Source of the DNA: Saprospiraceae bacterium
Lineage (GTDB): Bacteria; Bacteroidota; Bacteroidia; Chitinophagales; Saprospiraceae
NCBI GenBank assembly: GCA_020436785.1
Contig: JAGQXC010000487.1
Location: 1 to 40,403 of the forward strand
Reading direction: 5' to 3'
DNA length: 40,403 nucleotides
Position numbers and translations under genes: made by a program. Shown piece after piece: positions 32,472 to 40,403 of the stretch (the stretch's first letter is position 1; the number at the start of each line of letters is the position of its first letter). The notes under the pieces are model-generated. The model did no database searches, was not told the origin of the DNA, and worked only from the letters and a program-made list of their open reading frames with translations.

Positions 32472-33461
32472 TTACCGGGGTACCGCAACCTGATCGATCA
32501 ATTGACCGATAATATCCTGGGTACGAATACCCTGAATTTCTTTTTCGGCCGTTAATAGTATACGGTGATTAAGGACGGGGAAAGCCATGGTTTTGATGTC
32601 TTCCGGTACCACATATGGCCTGCCATTGAGTGCCGCGGCTGCCTTGGCGGAGTTCATGATGGCGAGGGATGCCCGCGGAGACGCCCCCAGGAATAAATCA
32701 GCTGTCGTACGGGTCCGGTGGATAATTTCCGCAATGTAATCAAGCAACTCGGCTTTGATGTGGACGCGTTGAACGATCTGTTGAGCCCGTAACAGGGACG
32801 TGGCATCAAATACGGGACGGACTTCATTTTCCAGACTGAGGTTGGCTGGATTATTAAATCGATGTAAGATGGCTTTTTCTTCTTCCAGGGTTGGATAGTC
32901 CATTTCAATCCGGAAGTGAAAACGGTCCAACTGCGCTTCCGGCAATTTGTAGGTGCCTTCCTGTTCGATGGGATTTTGGGTAGCTAACACCAGGTATGGG
33001 AATTGCATCGGATAGGATACGCCATCGACGGTAACCTGTCGTTCCTGCATGACCTCAAACATCGCAGCCTGCGTTTTGGCCGGTGCCCGGTTTACTTCAT
33101 CAATGAGAACCAGGTTGGAAAACAAAGGACCGGGTTTAAATTCAAATTCCACGGTTTTGTTGTTGAAAACCATGGTGCCCAGAATGTCTGAAGGCATCAA
33201 GTCGGGCGTAAACTGGATCCGCTTGAAAGGGACCTGGATGGCTTTCGCAAACAATCGTGCGGTCAATGTTTTAGCAATCCCCGGTACCCCTTCCAAAAGA
33301 ATATGGCCATTGACAAGCAAAGCGTTCATTAACAGGTCGATCATGCTTTGCTGACCGACAATCACTTGCTGGATTTCCTGACGTAATGCTTCATTTTTCT
33401 GTTGTAACCAGTCCATATCAGGATCCGGCGGAGCGTACAAAGTTGATGGTGTTTCTTCCAT
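32472..33461 (-). CDS. MoxR-family AAA+ ATPase
   Basis: ATPase of 329 residues. Walker A is GVPGIAKT (58-65), Walker B LVLIDE (117-122), then VNRAPAKTQAAMFEVMQERQVTVDG, sensor 1 ATQNP (160-164) and the EGTYKLPEAQLDRF arginine-finger region. The C-terminal lid contains ASPRASLAIMNSAKAAA and DIKTMAFPVLNHRI. MoxR proteins act as chaperone-like ATPases on membrane or vWA-type partners; here the partner is most likely the DUF58 protein. 18 bp separate it from the DUF4350 gene. Confidence 0.96.
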   Translation of the reverse strand: MEETPSTLYAPPDPDMDWLQQKNEALRQEIQQVIVGQQSMIDLLMNALLVNGHILLEGVPGIAKTLTARLFAKAIQVPFKRIQFTPDLMPSDILGTMVFNNKTVEFEFKPGPLFSNLVLIDEVNRAPAKTQAAMFEVMQERQVTVDGVSYPMQFPYLVLATQNPIEQEGTYKLPEAQLDRFHFRIEMDYPTLEEEKAILHRFNNPANLSLENEVRPVFDATSLLRAQQIVQRVHIKAELLDYIAEIIHRTRTTADLFLGASPRASLAIMNSAKAAAALNGRPYVVPEDIKTMAFPVLNHRILLTAEKEIQGIRTQDIIGQLIDQVAVPR

Positions 33462-33479
33462 TGAAATACTGCATTTAGT

Positions 33480-34748
33480 TCAATTTCCTGTGCGATTCTT
33501 ATTGATGCGTTGCATGATTCGCTGCAATTTTTCCTCATAGTCGATCACCTGCCGGGTGGATAAACGTGGTCTCTGTAAATAAGCAAGGTAAATGTCCTTA
33601 ACCAAATCAATTTCAGACTGTGGGATTCCTGAACGCAGAGCTACTTCCCTGGTGAATTTAACAGAGTTGGGTGACAAGTGTATGTTTAACGTGTGGCGCA
33701 AATGTTGCCAAAACAATTCGGTCCTAATTTTGATCCAGGTAAGATGATCATTGGTAGAATGGTAAAGGTCTCCCAGGGTTTGAGCATATTGTATGGAGGT
33801 GTTCTCGACGTTTTTGTGCACGGGCATGGATCTTATTTGCCTGCGTACCTGGGTAATTACGTAAATGAGTGACCCTATGAGTAATAAATACCAGGCCCAG
33901 CGCAAAGCCTGGTGTTTCATGATGTAGTCCAGATAGGATTTGGCTTTCGGCGTAGAGGCCACCATGGGCAATTTACTGTGCTCATCCCAGTAGACCGGTC
34001 CTTCGGGTAACCGGGAGGCCAGGTATTCCAAATGGATTTTACCCTCCGTTTCCCGCATGAAAAAGTTAGTAAAGTACAGTGGGGAATGCTCGAGGATAAT
34101 TTTTCCGTTCCCATATTCTATTTGAATCATGACGGGATATTTCTGGCCGGATGCATCGACCGTCCAGGCCAGTGTATCGGTCACTCCGGAGATGGAATCA
34201 GAGATCAGGAACGTACTGCGAAATAAATCCGTAGTATCCAGGTTTTTGGGTTCGAAATACAAGGTGTCCAGGACATTGGTGCTGTCCCTGTGAGGCAAAA
34301 TAAGTGGCCAGCGCCTAGCGGTATCCGGCAAGGATTTGAGACCTACCAGCCAGTTTCCTTCATCATCCTGAAGCAGGTCGTAGATAAAATTCCAGTTTTC
34401 CATGGCCAGAAATAAGGTGCCTCCACCGGACATAAAATCGGTTAAAGCCCAACGGTCTGATACGGAATAATACGTTTGCCGGCCCAGACAGAGATAGGAT
34501 GAATTGGCAGGGTCTTCGATGGTAGGCAACAAGCTATCAAGGGATTGGTGGATGGTGTACAGGGTGTCCTGTCCGAGTAATTCACCGAACAGTTCGTGGG
34601 TTAACCAGAGGTCATATGGATTCTTGGTATAGGAAGAATATCCTTTTGACCAATGAATGGGATTAGACGGACGGAACCTGATGTACCATCCGGTCAGGAT
34701 GGCAACAAAGAGCAGGGCCACCACTAGGGCAATCGTTCGATTACGCAT
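33480..34748 (-). CDS. DUF4350 domain membrane protein
   Basis: Protein of 422 residues with an N-terminal helix (about 6-24), an extracytoplasmic part of about 250 residues, a second helix (about 278-296, WAWYLLLIGSLIYVITQV) and a cytoplasmic helical tail of about 125 residues. KGYSSYTKNPYDLWLTHELF and LTDFMSGGGTLFLAMENWNF fit the DUF4350 domain, which resembles glutamine-amidotransferase-like folds without a known active site. Its start overlaps the stop of the upstream gene by 8 bases (34741-34748). Function unknown; membrane partner of MoxR by context. Confidence 0.85.
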   Translation of the reverse strand: MRNRTIALVVALLFVAILTGWYIRFRPSNPIHWSKGYSSYTKNPYDLWLTHELFGELLGQDTLYTIHQSLDSLLPTIEDPANSSYLCLGRQTYYSVSDRWALTDFMSGGGTLFLAMENWNFIYDLLQDDEGNWLVGLKSLPDTARRWPLILPHRDSTNVLDTLYFEPKNLDTTDLFRSTFLISDSISGVTDTLAWTVDASGQKYPVMIQIEYGNGKIILEHSPLYFTNFFMRETEGKIHLEYLASRLPEGPVYWDEHSKLPMVASTPKAKSYLDYIMKHQALRWAWYLLLIGSLIYVITQVRRQIRSMPVHKNVENTSIQYAQTLGDLYHSTNDHLTWIKIRTELFWQHLRHTLNIHLSPNSVKFTREVALRSGIPQSEIDLVKDIYLAYLQRPRLSTRQVIDYEEKLQRIMQRINKNRTGN

Positions 34749-35475
34749 GCTGCTCCGTGGATTGAATGGATTGGATAAAGTGGTCTCCGAGCGACATCTG
34801 GGTCTGCCAGGAGTGATCTGCTACCTGTTGTTCACCGTACCATACCTGCTCATAGAAGCGGGCCTGGCGGGCAAATTCATCTTGTAATTCAGGATGCCCG
34901 GAAAGTTCCAGGGCATAATTCGTATTGGTTTTCTCCTTTCGCCATTTGATCATTCGGCGCTGATCCAACAACCATAATGCGTATAAAAACTGCATTCGGA
35001 TGACTTGTAAGGTATTGCCTGAATTCCGTGCCACTTCGATTTCACGGAGAAACCAGGGACCTGAATAGGTGGTAAGCTGGACCTCGGGTTCGACCAGTGG
35101 TGAGTCCTTTATTTGGGTGGGAAACAAATGACCTGGTTTCAATTGCCTGACCAATAAATAAATGATCACCATGCCTAATCCGACCATTAACAGCTGGAAA
35201 ATAGAATTTATCCAACCGGGGATTTGGATTGGACGCATGGACTCATTCTCCTCTTTGGATGCCGGGAGGGAATCTTCATGAATACGTTGACCCTTGGAAA
35301 GACGGGAGGAAGGCTGGTTTCGTTGCCAGCGGGTTGCCGGACCCTGGTAATCCGGCAGGGTCCTGATCTTGGCTTGCCAGGCTGCGGTATCCAGGGTCGG
35401 TTGGAATTGCGCATGACCGGTTGTCCAGGACAAAGTGACGGTTATGACCAGGCAGGTCAGCCATTTTCTATTCAT
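34741..35475 (-). CDS. Membrane protein in the DUF4129 position of the MoxR cluster
   Basis: Protein of 244 residues: signal peptide (MNRKWLTCLVITVTLSWTTGHAQ), a Pro/Arg-rich extracytoplasmic part, one helix (about 112-130, LLMVGLGMVIIYLLV) and a cytoplasmic domain whose end resembles DUF4129 (LYALWLLDQRRMIKWRKEKTNTNYALEL, FARQARFYEQVWYGEQ). The start ATG at 35475 overlaps the upstream stop by 8 bases (ATGAATAG), indicating coupled translation; a longer reading from 35529 would add 18 unlikely residues inside the neighbour. Function unknown. Confidence 0.82.
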   Translation of the reverse strand: MNRKWLTCLVITVTLSWTTGHAQFQPTLDTAAWQAKIRTLPDYQGPATRWQRNQPSSRLSKGQRIHEDSLPASKEENESMRPIQIPGWINSIFQLLMVGLGMVIIYLLVRQLKPGHLFPTQIKDSPLVEPEVQLTTYSGPWFLREIEVARNSGNTLQVIRMQFLYALWLLDQRRMIKWRKEKTNTNYALELSGHPELQDEFARQARFYEQVWYGEQQVADHSWQTQMSLGDHFIQSIQSTEQHA

Positions 35476-37255
35476 TATGAAAAAGCATTTGCACCTTTTT
35501 TTCGATTCCAGTCGCTTCATTGCGTTCACGAAATGACCAATACATCATCCGGCAAAGATGGTAATGGATACCCATGAATATGCTGGAAAGGAATGCAATG
35601 AAGATGCTGATCAATGCCTTACTGATCACATCACTCATTCCGATGTTCCAGGATATCATCATCTGTACTCCTTTGGCAATGGTGAAATAGGAGAGGAAGA
35701 ACACAGTGATTTCCATCAAAAATAAAGGCAAAAAGGCACCGGCAAAGGCCCCTGCATTGGGTGACAGAAGGTGTTTGGCCCGGATCATAACCTGCATCCA
35801 GGTCGTTTTCTCCTCCGACCAGATGGTGAGCATGAAATAATAGTACGAAGACATCAGGATCAACATCAATATTCCCAAAATGTTACTGGCATAGGAAAAG
35901 CCCCACCATCCCAGTATAAATAGTCCGGTTGCAATCCACAAGGCATTGGTACGTTTGTGGCAAACCTTGAATTGCGGAAGCAAAGGAACCGTTAAGTTAA
36001 GCCACCATAATAAGCCGGTAATCAGGTGCACATACCACGTCGATGCCGCCGATGGCGCCATGATTTCTCCCAGCAAATGCACCAATAGTATATCCGGATA
36101 GGGCGACTCTCCCTGCAAATAATACATAACACCTACCGCTAATCCTAGGGTAAGCCAGACGGGCCATTGAGCTTTAATATACGTTCCTAAAGACTGTCTG
36201 CCGGCGATCAAAGCATCTCCAATCAGCCGATCGGGTGTTTTGATTTGATGTAATTCAATGTCCGGATGAAAGAGTGGGGTGATGTCTTCCCGCAATTTTG
36301 TCATTTTGCCCCGGCGATGGAGTTGGTAGGGATACCAGACAAAATAGCCCAGTACAAAACTCAGGCATAGCAATATAAAGAGCAGACGCAATACATCCGG
36401 AACTCCGGTGTGCCGGGTGAAAAACCCTTCGATGAATGCGGCAAAACCAATCAGAGGTAAAATTCCCATTAATAGTTGTAAACCTCTGGTGCCGCCGATT
36501 TTGAATGATTGAAATCTACGGTAGGTCCCGGGAAACAAGAGGTGTTGTCCAACAACCAGGCCTGCCCCTCCGGCGATGATAATACAGGATATCTCAATGG
36601 TACCGTGCAGCCAAATGGCCAGGAATGAATCAACAAATAATTCATTTTGTACAAAAAAGTATTGGAAGCAGCCAACCATTATGCCATTGTAAAACAAGAT
36701 GGCCAGGCTCCCAAGTCCTGCCAACAGTCCCATCAGGAAGGTGCGGATCGAGACGGAAATGTTGTTAAGGGTAATGCCGAAAAACATATCCGTGGAATTC
36801 ATTGATTTATAAACAGCCATTGGGTCGCCCTTGGCAATATTCTCACGGGTCATCTGTACGTAATCACTGCCCAGAATGGACTCTACAAATGCCGGATCAT
36901 GGTGTGCTGAAAAAGCCCCAATAAGCAAAGCCAGCATAAATACCAATAACGATATCATCAGTGTGCGCCGGTAGGTGAATACCAGTGTAGGCAATTGCCG
37001 GGTCCAAAATTGGACCAAATCACTAAGGTTGAATGGCCGGGTATTGGACAATTGATAAAATATACGCTGGGCCAGGTTATTCAGGTAATATCGGACGGAC
37101 CGGTTAGGATAAAAAGTACGCGCGTAAGAGAGGTCATCGGTAATTTCTACGAAAGCCTGATGTAAGGCTTCAGGATCAATTTCCGGACGGGACAGCAATG
37201 TCTCGTAAGTTTTCCATTTTTGTTTATTTTGATCAATGAAGGAAGACTCCCGCAT
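35468..37255 (-). CDS. SpoIIM-family (stage II sporulation protein M-like) membrane protein
   Basis: Membrane protein of 595 residues. The first half is the SpoIIM/DUF95 domain: charged N-terminus (SFIDQNKQKWKTYETLL), YARTFYPNRSVRYYLNNLA, and helices with NNISVSIRTFLMGLLAGLGS and WLHGTIEISCIIIAGGAGLVVG. The second half adds about seven helices (about 360-560) beyond the core family. The organism need not sporulate; this family is widespread next to RDD and MoxR genes. It is the first gene of the - strand cluster and is divergent from the RDD gene with only 30 bp between the starts. Confidence 0.9.
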   Translation of the reverse strand: MRESSFIDQNKQKWKTYETLLSRPEIDPEALHQAFVEITDDLSYARTFYPNRSVRYYLNNLAQRIFYQLSNTRPFNLSDLVQFWTRQLPTLVFTYRRTLMISLLVFMLALLIGAFSAHHDPAFVESILGSDYVQMTRENIAKGDPMAVYKSMNSTDMFFGITLNNISVSIRTFLMGLLAGLGSLAILFYNGIMVGCFQYFFVQNELFVDSFLAIWLHGTIEISCIIIAGGAGLVVGQHLLFPGTYRRFQSFKIGGTRGLQLLMGILPLIGFAAFIEGFFTRHTGVPDVLRLLFILLCLSFVLGYFVWYPYQLHRRGKMTKLREDITPLFHPDIELHQIKTPDRLIGDALIAGRQSLGTYIKAQWPVWLTLGLAVGVMYYLQGESPYPDILLVHLLGEIMAPSAASTWYVHLITGLLWWLNLTVPLLPQFKVCHKRTNALWIATGLFILGWWGFSYASNILGILMLILMSSYYYFMLTIWSEEKTTWMQVMIRAKHLLSPNAGAFAGAFLPLFLMEITVFFLSYFTIAKGVQMMISWNIGMSDVISKALISIFIAFLSSIFMGIHYHLCRMMYWSFRERNEATGIEKKVQMLFHNE

Positions 37256-37285
37256 ACATGGGCTTGTTGGTCACCAGGGGAAGAT

Positions 37286-38017
37286 ATGCAAAAAATAGAA
37301 ATCGCTACGACGCAAAACGTGATCATCCAGTACGATGAAGCCAGGACCAGCGAACGCGTTTATGCGTTTGTTATTGATCTAATGCTGAGCTTTGCCATTT
37401 TTCTGGTTTTTGTTCTTTGCTTCAATCTCATTCCTTCACTCACCTCCATTGGTGCCGTAATGGGCATCGCGGCGGGATTCCTTTATCCTTTAGTGGCCGA
37501 ATGGACCGGTGCCGGACAATCTTATGGTAAGAAATGGATGAAGATCCGGGTCGTGAAGATGGACGGGAAAGACGCCCGGGGATTAGACTTTTTAATCCGC
37601 TGGTTTTTTGGTTTTATTGAACTTTATTTCACCCTGGGTATTCTCGCCTTCATTGTTATCAAGGTCACCAATCCCCACCAACGCATCGGGGATTTGGTTG
37701 CAGGAACCACCTGCATCAGCATCCGGCCGGATTACGACGTCTCCCTGCAGCAAATTCTGGACATGCACACAACCGAAAATTATGTGCCGGTTTATCCCCA
37801 GGCATCCCGATTTAGTGAAGAACAGATGTTGGTACTGAAGCAAGCGCTCGATCGCTGGAGCAAATATCCCAATGCGGCTTACCAGCAGTTGATCACGCAA
37901 CTCCATGCTGATGTACACCGGCAACTGGGTATTGTCGAGATCCCCGGGTCCATCTCCCAACAGGTTGAATTTTTAAGGCAGGTTCTTTCAGACTACATCG
38001 TGGTTACCCGGTCCTGA
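37286..38017 (+). CDS. RDD family membrane protein
   Basis: Protein of 243 residues with the RDD domain in its first 145: ARTSERVYAFVIDLMLSF (Arg-Asp signature helix), AGQSYGKKWMKIRVVK and NPHQRIGDLVAGTTCI. Three helices are visible; the C-terminal ~90 residues are soluble and helical (EEQMLVLKQALDRW, HRQLGIVEIPGSISQQVEFLRQVL). The ATG at 37286 (MQKIEIATTQN) is chosen; a start at 37220 would overlap the divergent SpoIIM-like gene by 36 bases. RDD and SpoIIM genes commonly occur together with MoxR clusters. Transport roles are suggested for the family but not shown here. Confidence 0.9.
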   Translation: MQKIEIATTQNVIIQYDEARTSERVYAFVIDLMLSFAIFLVFVLCFNLIPSLTSIGAVMGIAAGFLYPLVAEWTGAGQSYGKKWMKIRVVKMDGKDARGLDFLIRWFFGFIELYFTLGILAFIVIKVTNPHQRIGDLVAGTTCISIRPDYDVSLQQILDMHTTENYVPVYPQASRFSEEQMLVLKQALDRWSKYPNAAYQQLITQLHADVHRQLGIVEIPGSISQQVEFLRQVLSDYIVVTRS

Positions 38018-38074
38018 GTCAGGTAACGAAGTCTGGATCGACGTGTGATGCTGAGATGAAGCGGAATCAATGGC

Positions 38075-39769
38075 TTATTCTTTCCTGAAGAAAGGTTGCA
38101 GGATCAATGAAAATCCGATGACCAGCAGGCAACCGATGGGATTTAACCAAAGGAAGGAGAGGTCTGACTGGAAGAACAGCAGCAGTATGGTGGCTTCGGA
38201 TAAGATGGTTCCCAGAAATACGGGCCAGGCACTAATACGTTTTACATAAAATGCAGCCATGAAGATGCCTAATATGGTGCCATAAAACAATGAACCTACA
38301 ATATTGACAAATTGAATCAGGTTCTCTGCAAGGGAAGCAAAAAAAGCAAAACCAACGGCTACCATTCCCCAGAAAAATGTAAACGCTTTCGACATATATA
38401 GATAATGTCGGTCCGAAGCCTGTGGACGGATCAACCGTTTATACATATCTACGGTGGTGGTGGATGATAATGAATTCAACTCTGCGGAGGAGGAAGACAT
38501 GGCCGCAGAGAAAATCACCGCCAGGAGCAGTCCAACCAGACCTCTGGGGAGATGGTGAAGGAAGAAGTGCAGGAAAACGTAGTCGCGATCATTGGTCTCA
38601 ATGCTTGCATCCACTGCTTTGATCAGACTTTTAGTCTGTTCCCGCAAATCATTTTCCTGAATATAAAATTTTTGTAATTGTTCGCCGGTGGATTCCTGCA
38701 GCCCCTCATTCTGGTCATCCAGGGCTTGTTTGTAAATCGATTGAACCTGTGAACGTTCGGATACCAATGCGTCGTATTCTGCTTCGATTTGTCGTAATTG
38801 GCCGGCCATTTCCGTTTCGTAAACGTGATCCACGACATTTTCATTAAAGAAGATCGGAGCCCGGTGAAACTGGTAGAAGATGAAAACCATCACGCCAACA
38901 AGCAGAATAAAAAATTGCATAGGGATTTTTAAAAGCCCATTGAAGAGCAATCCCATACGGCTTTCGGCGATGCTTCTGCCTGTCAGATAGCGTTGGACCT
39001 GACTTTGATCTGTACCAAAATAGGCGAGGAATAAAAAGACACTGCCGAGGATGCCGGAGAAAACGGTGTACCGGTTATTCAGATCGATGGACGTATCAAT
39101 CACGTTCATTTTTTGATTTTCGCCGGCCAGGTGGAGGGCATCACTGAAAGACCAGCCATCAGGAATGTAATTTAGCAGCACCATAAAAACCACAAACATG
39201 CCACCCATGATGACCACCATCTGCAACTTTTGTGTTTGGTTGACCGCTTTCGATCCACCCGAAACAGTATACAGGATTACCAATGAACCGATAATGAGGG
39301 TCGTCCAACGCAGACTCCAGCCCATGATCGTCGTCAGGATAATCGCCGGTGCATAGATGGTGATCCCGGCTCCTAGCCCGCGCTGGATGAGAAAAAGAAA
39401 TGCGGCAATCAATCTGGTTTTAATGTCAAAGCGGGTCTCCAGGTATTCGTAGGCGGTATAGACTTTTAAGCGGTAATAGATGGGAATGAAGGTGATGCAA
39501 AGTATGACCATGGCAATGGGCATGCCGAAATAAAACTGAACAAATTGCATCCCATCGGCATAGGCTTGTCCGGGAGTGGAAAGAAAGGTGATGGCGCTGG
39601 CCTGGGTAGCCATGACCGAAAGACCGACCATCCACCATTTGGCTTGTTTGTCTCCCAGTAAATAAGAATCGATGTTTTGCTGACCTCGTGACTTCCAGAT
39701 TCCATAGACCACAATGAACAGGAGCGTTCCTATTAAGACAATCCAATCGAGTTGCTGAAGTTGCTCCAT
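38075..39769 (-). CDS. Sodium:solute symporter family protein with coiled-coil loop
   Basis: Transporter of 564 residues with about 13 helices. Family marks: LLGDKQAKWWMVGLSVMATQASAITFLSTPGQAYADG, GGSKAVNQTQKLQ, YFGTDQSQVQRYLTGRS and SAAMSSSSAELNSLSS. Between the helix ending at about 300 and the helix starting at about 405 lies a hydrophilic stretch of ~95 residues with heptad-like charge pattern (GQLRQIEAEYDALVSERS, QVQSIYKQALDD), a probable coiled coil. The substrate is unknown; relatives carry sugars, sialic acid or amino acids. A TATCTTTA sequence about 35 bp upstream resembles a -7 element. Confidence 0.92.
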   Translation of the reverse strand: MEQLQQLDWIVLIGTLLFIVVYGIWKSRGQQNIDSYLLGDKQAKWWMVGLSVMATQASAITFLSTPGQAYADGMQFVQFYFGMPIAMVILCITFIPIYYRLKVYTAYEYLETRFDIKTRLIAAFLFLIQRGLGAGITIYAPAIILTTIMGWSLRWTTLIIGSLVILYTVSGGSKAVNQTQKLQMVVIMGGMFVVFMVLLNYIPDGWSFSDALHLAGENQKMNVIDTSIDLNNRYTVFSGILGSVFLFLAYFGTDQSQVQRYLTGRSIAESRMGLLFNGLLKIPMQFFILLVGVMVFIFYQFHRAPIFFNENVVDHVYETEMAGQLRQIEAEYDALVSERSQVQSIYKQALDDQNEGLQESTGEQLQKFYIQENDLREQTKSLIKAVDASIETNDRDYVFLHFFLHHLPRGLVGLLLAVIFSAAMSSSSAELNSLSSTTTVDMYKRLIRPQASDRHYLYMSKAFTFFWGMVAVGFAFFASLAENLIQFVNIVGSLFYGTILGIFMAAFYVKRISAWPVFLGTILSEATILLLFFQSDLSFLWLNPIGCLLVIGFSLILQPFFRKE

Positions 39770-39918
39770 ATGATTCCGGTACCCTGCGCGAAGTGATTTG
39801 GTTAAAGATAGAAGAAATTAATGGTCGTGCGTGAGCCGCTGGTCGCATTAAGAAAATTTTAAAAGGCCCGGTAACGGCAGTTGGAAAAATGCAATGACCT
39901 TCTGCGAATTCACCTAAC

Positions 39919-40377
39919 TCAGTCGGATATTCCATATTGGATGCGTGCCCGGGCCATCTGTTCTTCTTCCGTCGTGCCCGGAAAGAACAAATACCGCGGC
40001 GCAATGATTGGTTTGGTCCGGGTAACTTTGATTTCAATGATGGTTTTAAATGGAAACTTCCCTTCTGTCATTTGCTCCAACCTTTTTTTCCGGGCGGCAT
40101 ACGATGGAGCATCCGGGTCCAGGATCGTGGCATCTCCATGCACCTGAAAGCCTTTTTGCACCAGGATATCAATGAAACTTAAACATACCCTGGCATTTAT
40201 ACGGATGTTTCTTTCCGTTTGCGGTGATGCGATTTGGGCTATAAGTATCCTGTCATCCTCATCGTAGACGAAAATTTCTTTTGGGGACACATTTGGGCTC
40301 CCGTCGGGAGAAATGGTGGCTAACCAGCAAAGCACGCTGCGGTCCAGGTATTTTTTTACATCAGACGTTAATCGCAT
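39919..40377 (-). CDS. Pyridoxamine 5'-phosphate oxidase-fold family protein
   Basis: Protein of 152 residues with the split-barrel flavin-binding fold: SVLCWLATISPDGSPNVSPKEIFVYDEDDRILIAQI, then ERNIRINARVCLSFID and GFQVHGDATI. FMN- or F420-dependent redox roles are known for the family, but a substrate cannot be named. The C-terminus (TRTKPIIAPRYLFFPGTTEEEQ) is typical of small members. The start ATG is 26 bases from the window end, so the promoter is not visible; the symporter gene lies 149 bp downstream on the same strand. Confidence 0.88.
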   Translation of the reverse strand: MRLTSDVKKYLDRSVLCWLATISPDGSPNVSPKEIFVYDEDDRILIAQIASPQTERNIRINARVCLSFIDILVQKGFQVHGDATILDPDAPSYAARKKRLEQMTEGKFPFKTIIEIKVTRTKPIIAPRYLFFPGTTEEEQMARARIQYGISD

Positions 40378-40403
40378 TCGATTGGAGAGTTATTTGGTTT
40401 TGA

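Noticed and set aside
37220-37285. N-terminal extension of the RDD gene
   Set aside because: It would overlap the divergent SpoIIM-like gene and adds residues unlike any RDD protein; ATG 37286 gives a normal start.
38075-38100. Short inverted repeat (CTTTC/GAAAG) between the convergent RDD and symporter genes
   Set aside because: It is only 5 bp long and sits in the symporter coding end; too weak to call a terminator.
39426-40037. 203-codon open frame on the - strand across the symporter start and the PNPOx-fold gene end
   Set aside because: It overlaps two well-supported genes in another frame, and its product has no recognisable features.

Overview
The window looks like a chromosomal segment of a Bacteroidota bacterium, probably close to Saprospiria or Chitinophagia; this is inferred from gene content alone. 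The signs are an alternative complex III (ACIII) locus joined to an aa3-type oxidase locus, a sigma-ECF/FecR pair, a carboxypeptidase-regulatory-like plus TonB-receptor-type outer membrane protein, a MoxR/DUF58/DUF4350/SpoIIM/RDD cluster, and several TAnnTTTG elements of the Bacteroidota -7 promoter type. No tRNA, rRNA, CRISPR array, insertion sequence or phage gene was recognised. The longest stretch without a gene is about 287 bp (26578-26864), and it holds a terminator and a candidate promoter.

Region 1 (1-16000, all +) is one long respiratory run: actA (5' end cut by the window), actB, actC, actD, actE, actF, then oxidase subunit II (coxB), subunit I (coxA), heme O synthase (ctaB), two subunit III genes, a subunit IV-like gene, an SCO-like gene without cysteines, a DUF420 gene and a small CxxC membrane protein. 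Together they would oxidise quinol, pass electrons through the ACIII hemes to the Cu-A site of subunit II and reduce oxygen at heme a3/Cu-B. The most striking point is that subunit II carries a complete OmpA-type peptidoglycan-binding domain at its C-terminus, where caa3 oxidases carry cytochrome c. One subunit III has a long His-rich periplasmic insert, and the SCO homologue in the run has lost its copper-binding cysteines.

Region 2 (16043-19571) is a mixed group of short units separated by hairpin terminators: an outer membrane beta-barrel protein (-), a secreted protein of unknown function (+), a small two-helix membrane protein (-), and a DUF423 gene behind uracil-DNA glycosylase (-). Divergent from ung is a 984-residue FAD plus iron-sulfur dehydrogenase (+, 19635-22589).

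Region 3 (22635-29360) holds a cell-surface signalling module: ECF sigma factor, FecR anti-sigma factor, a secreted protein that joins an STN domain to eleven ~16-residue repeats, and a DUF2807 lipoprotein with SGSG repeats, closed by a terminator. The next gene, with its own candidate promoter, is a TonB-receptor-type barrel that has no STN domain. The expected signal-input domain therefore sits on a repeat protein and not on the receptor.

Region 4 (29358-40377, mostly -) holds an ECF42-type sigma factor with its YciI/DGPF partner, then a translationally coupled cluster (SpoIIM-like, DUF4129-position gene, DUF4350, MoxR ATPase, DUF58) with a divergent RDD gene, then a sodium:solute symporter with an unusual coiled-coil loop, and a pyridoxamine-phosphate-oxidase-fold protein at the window edge.
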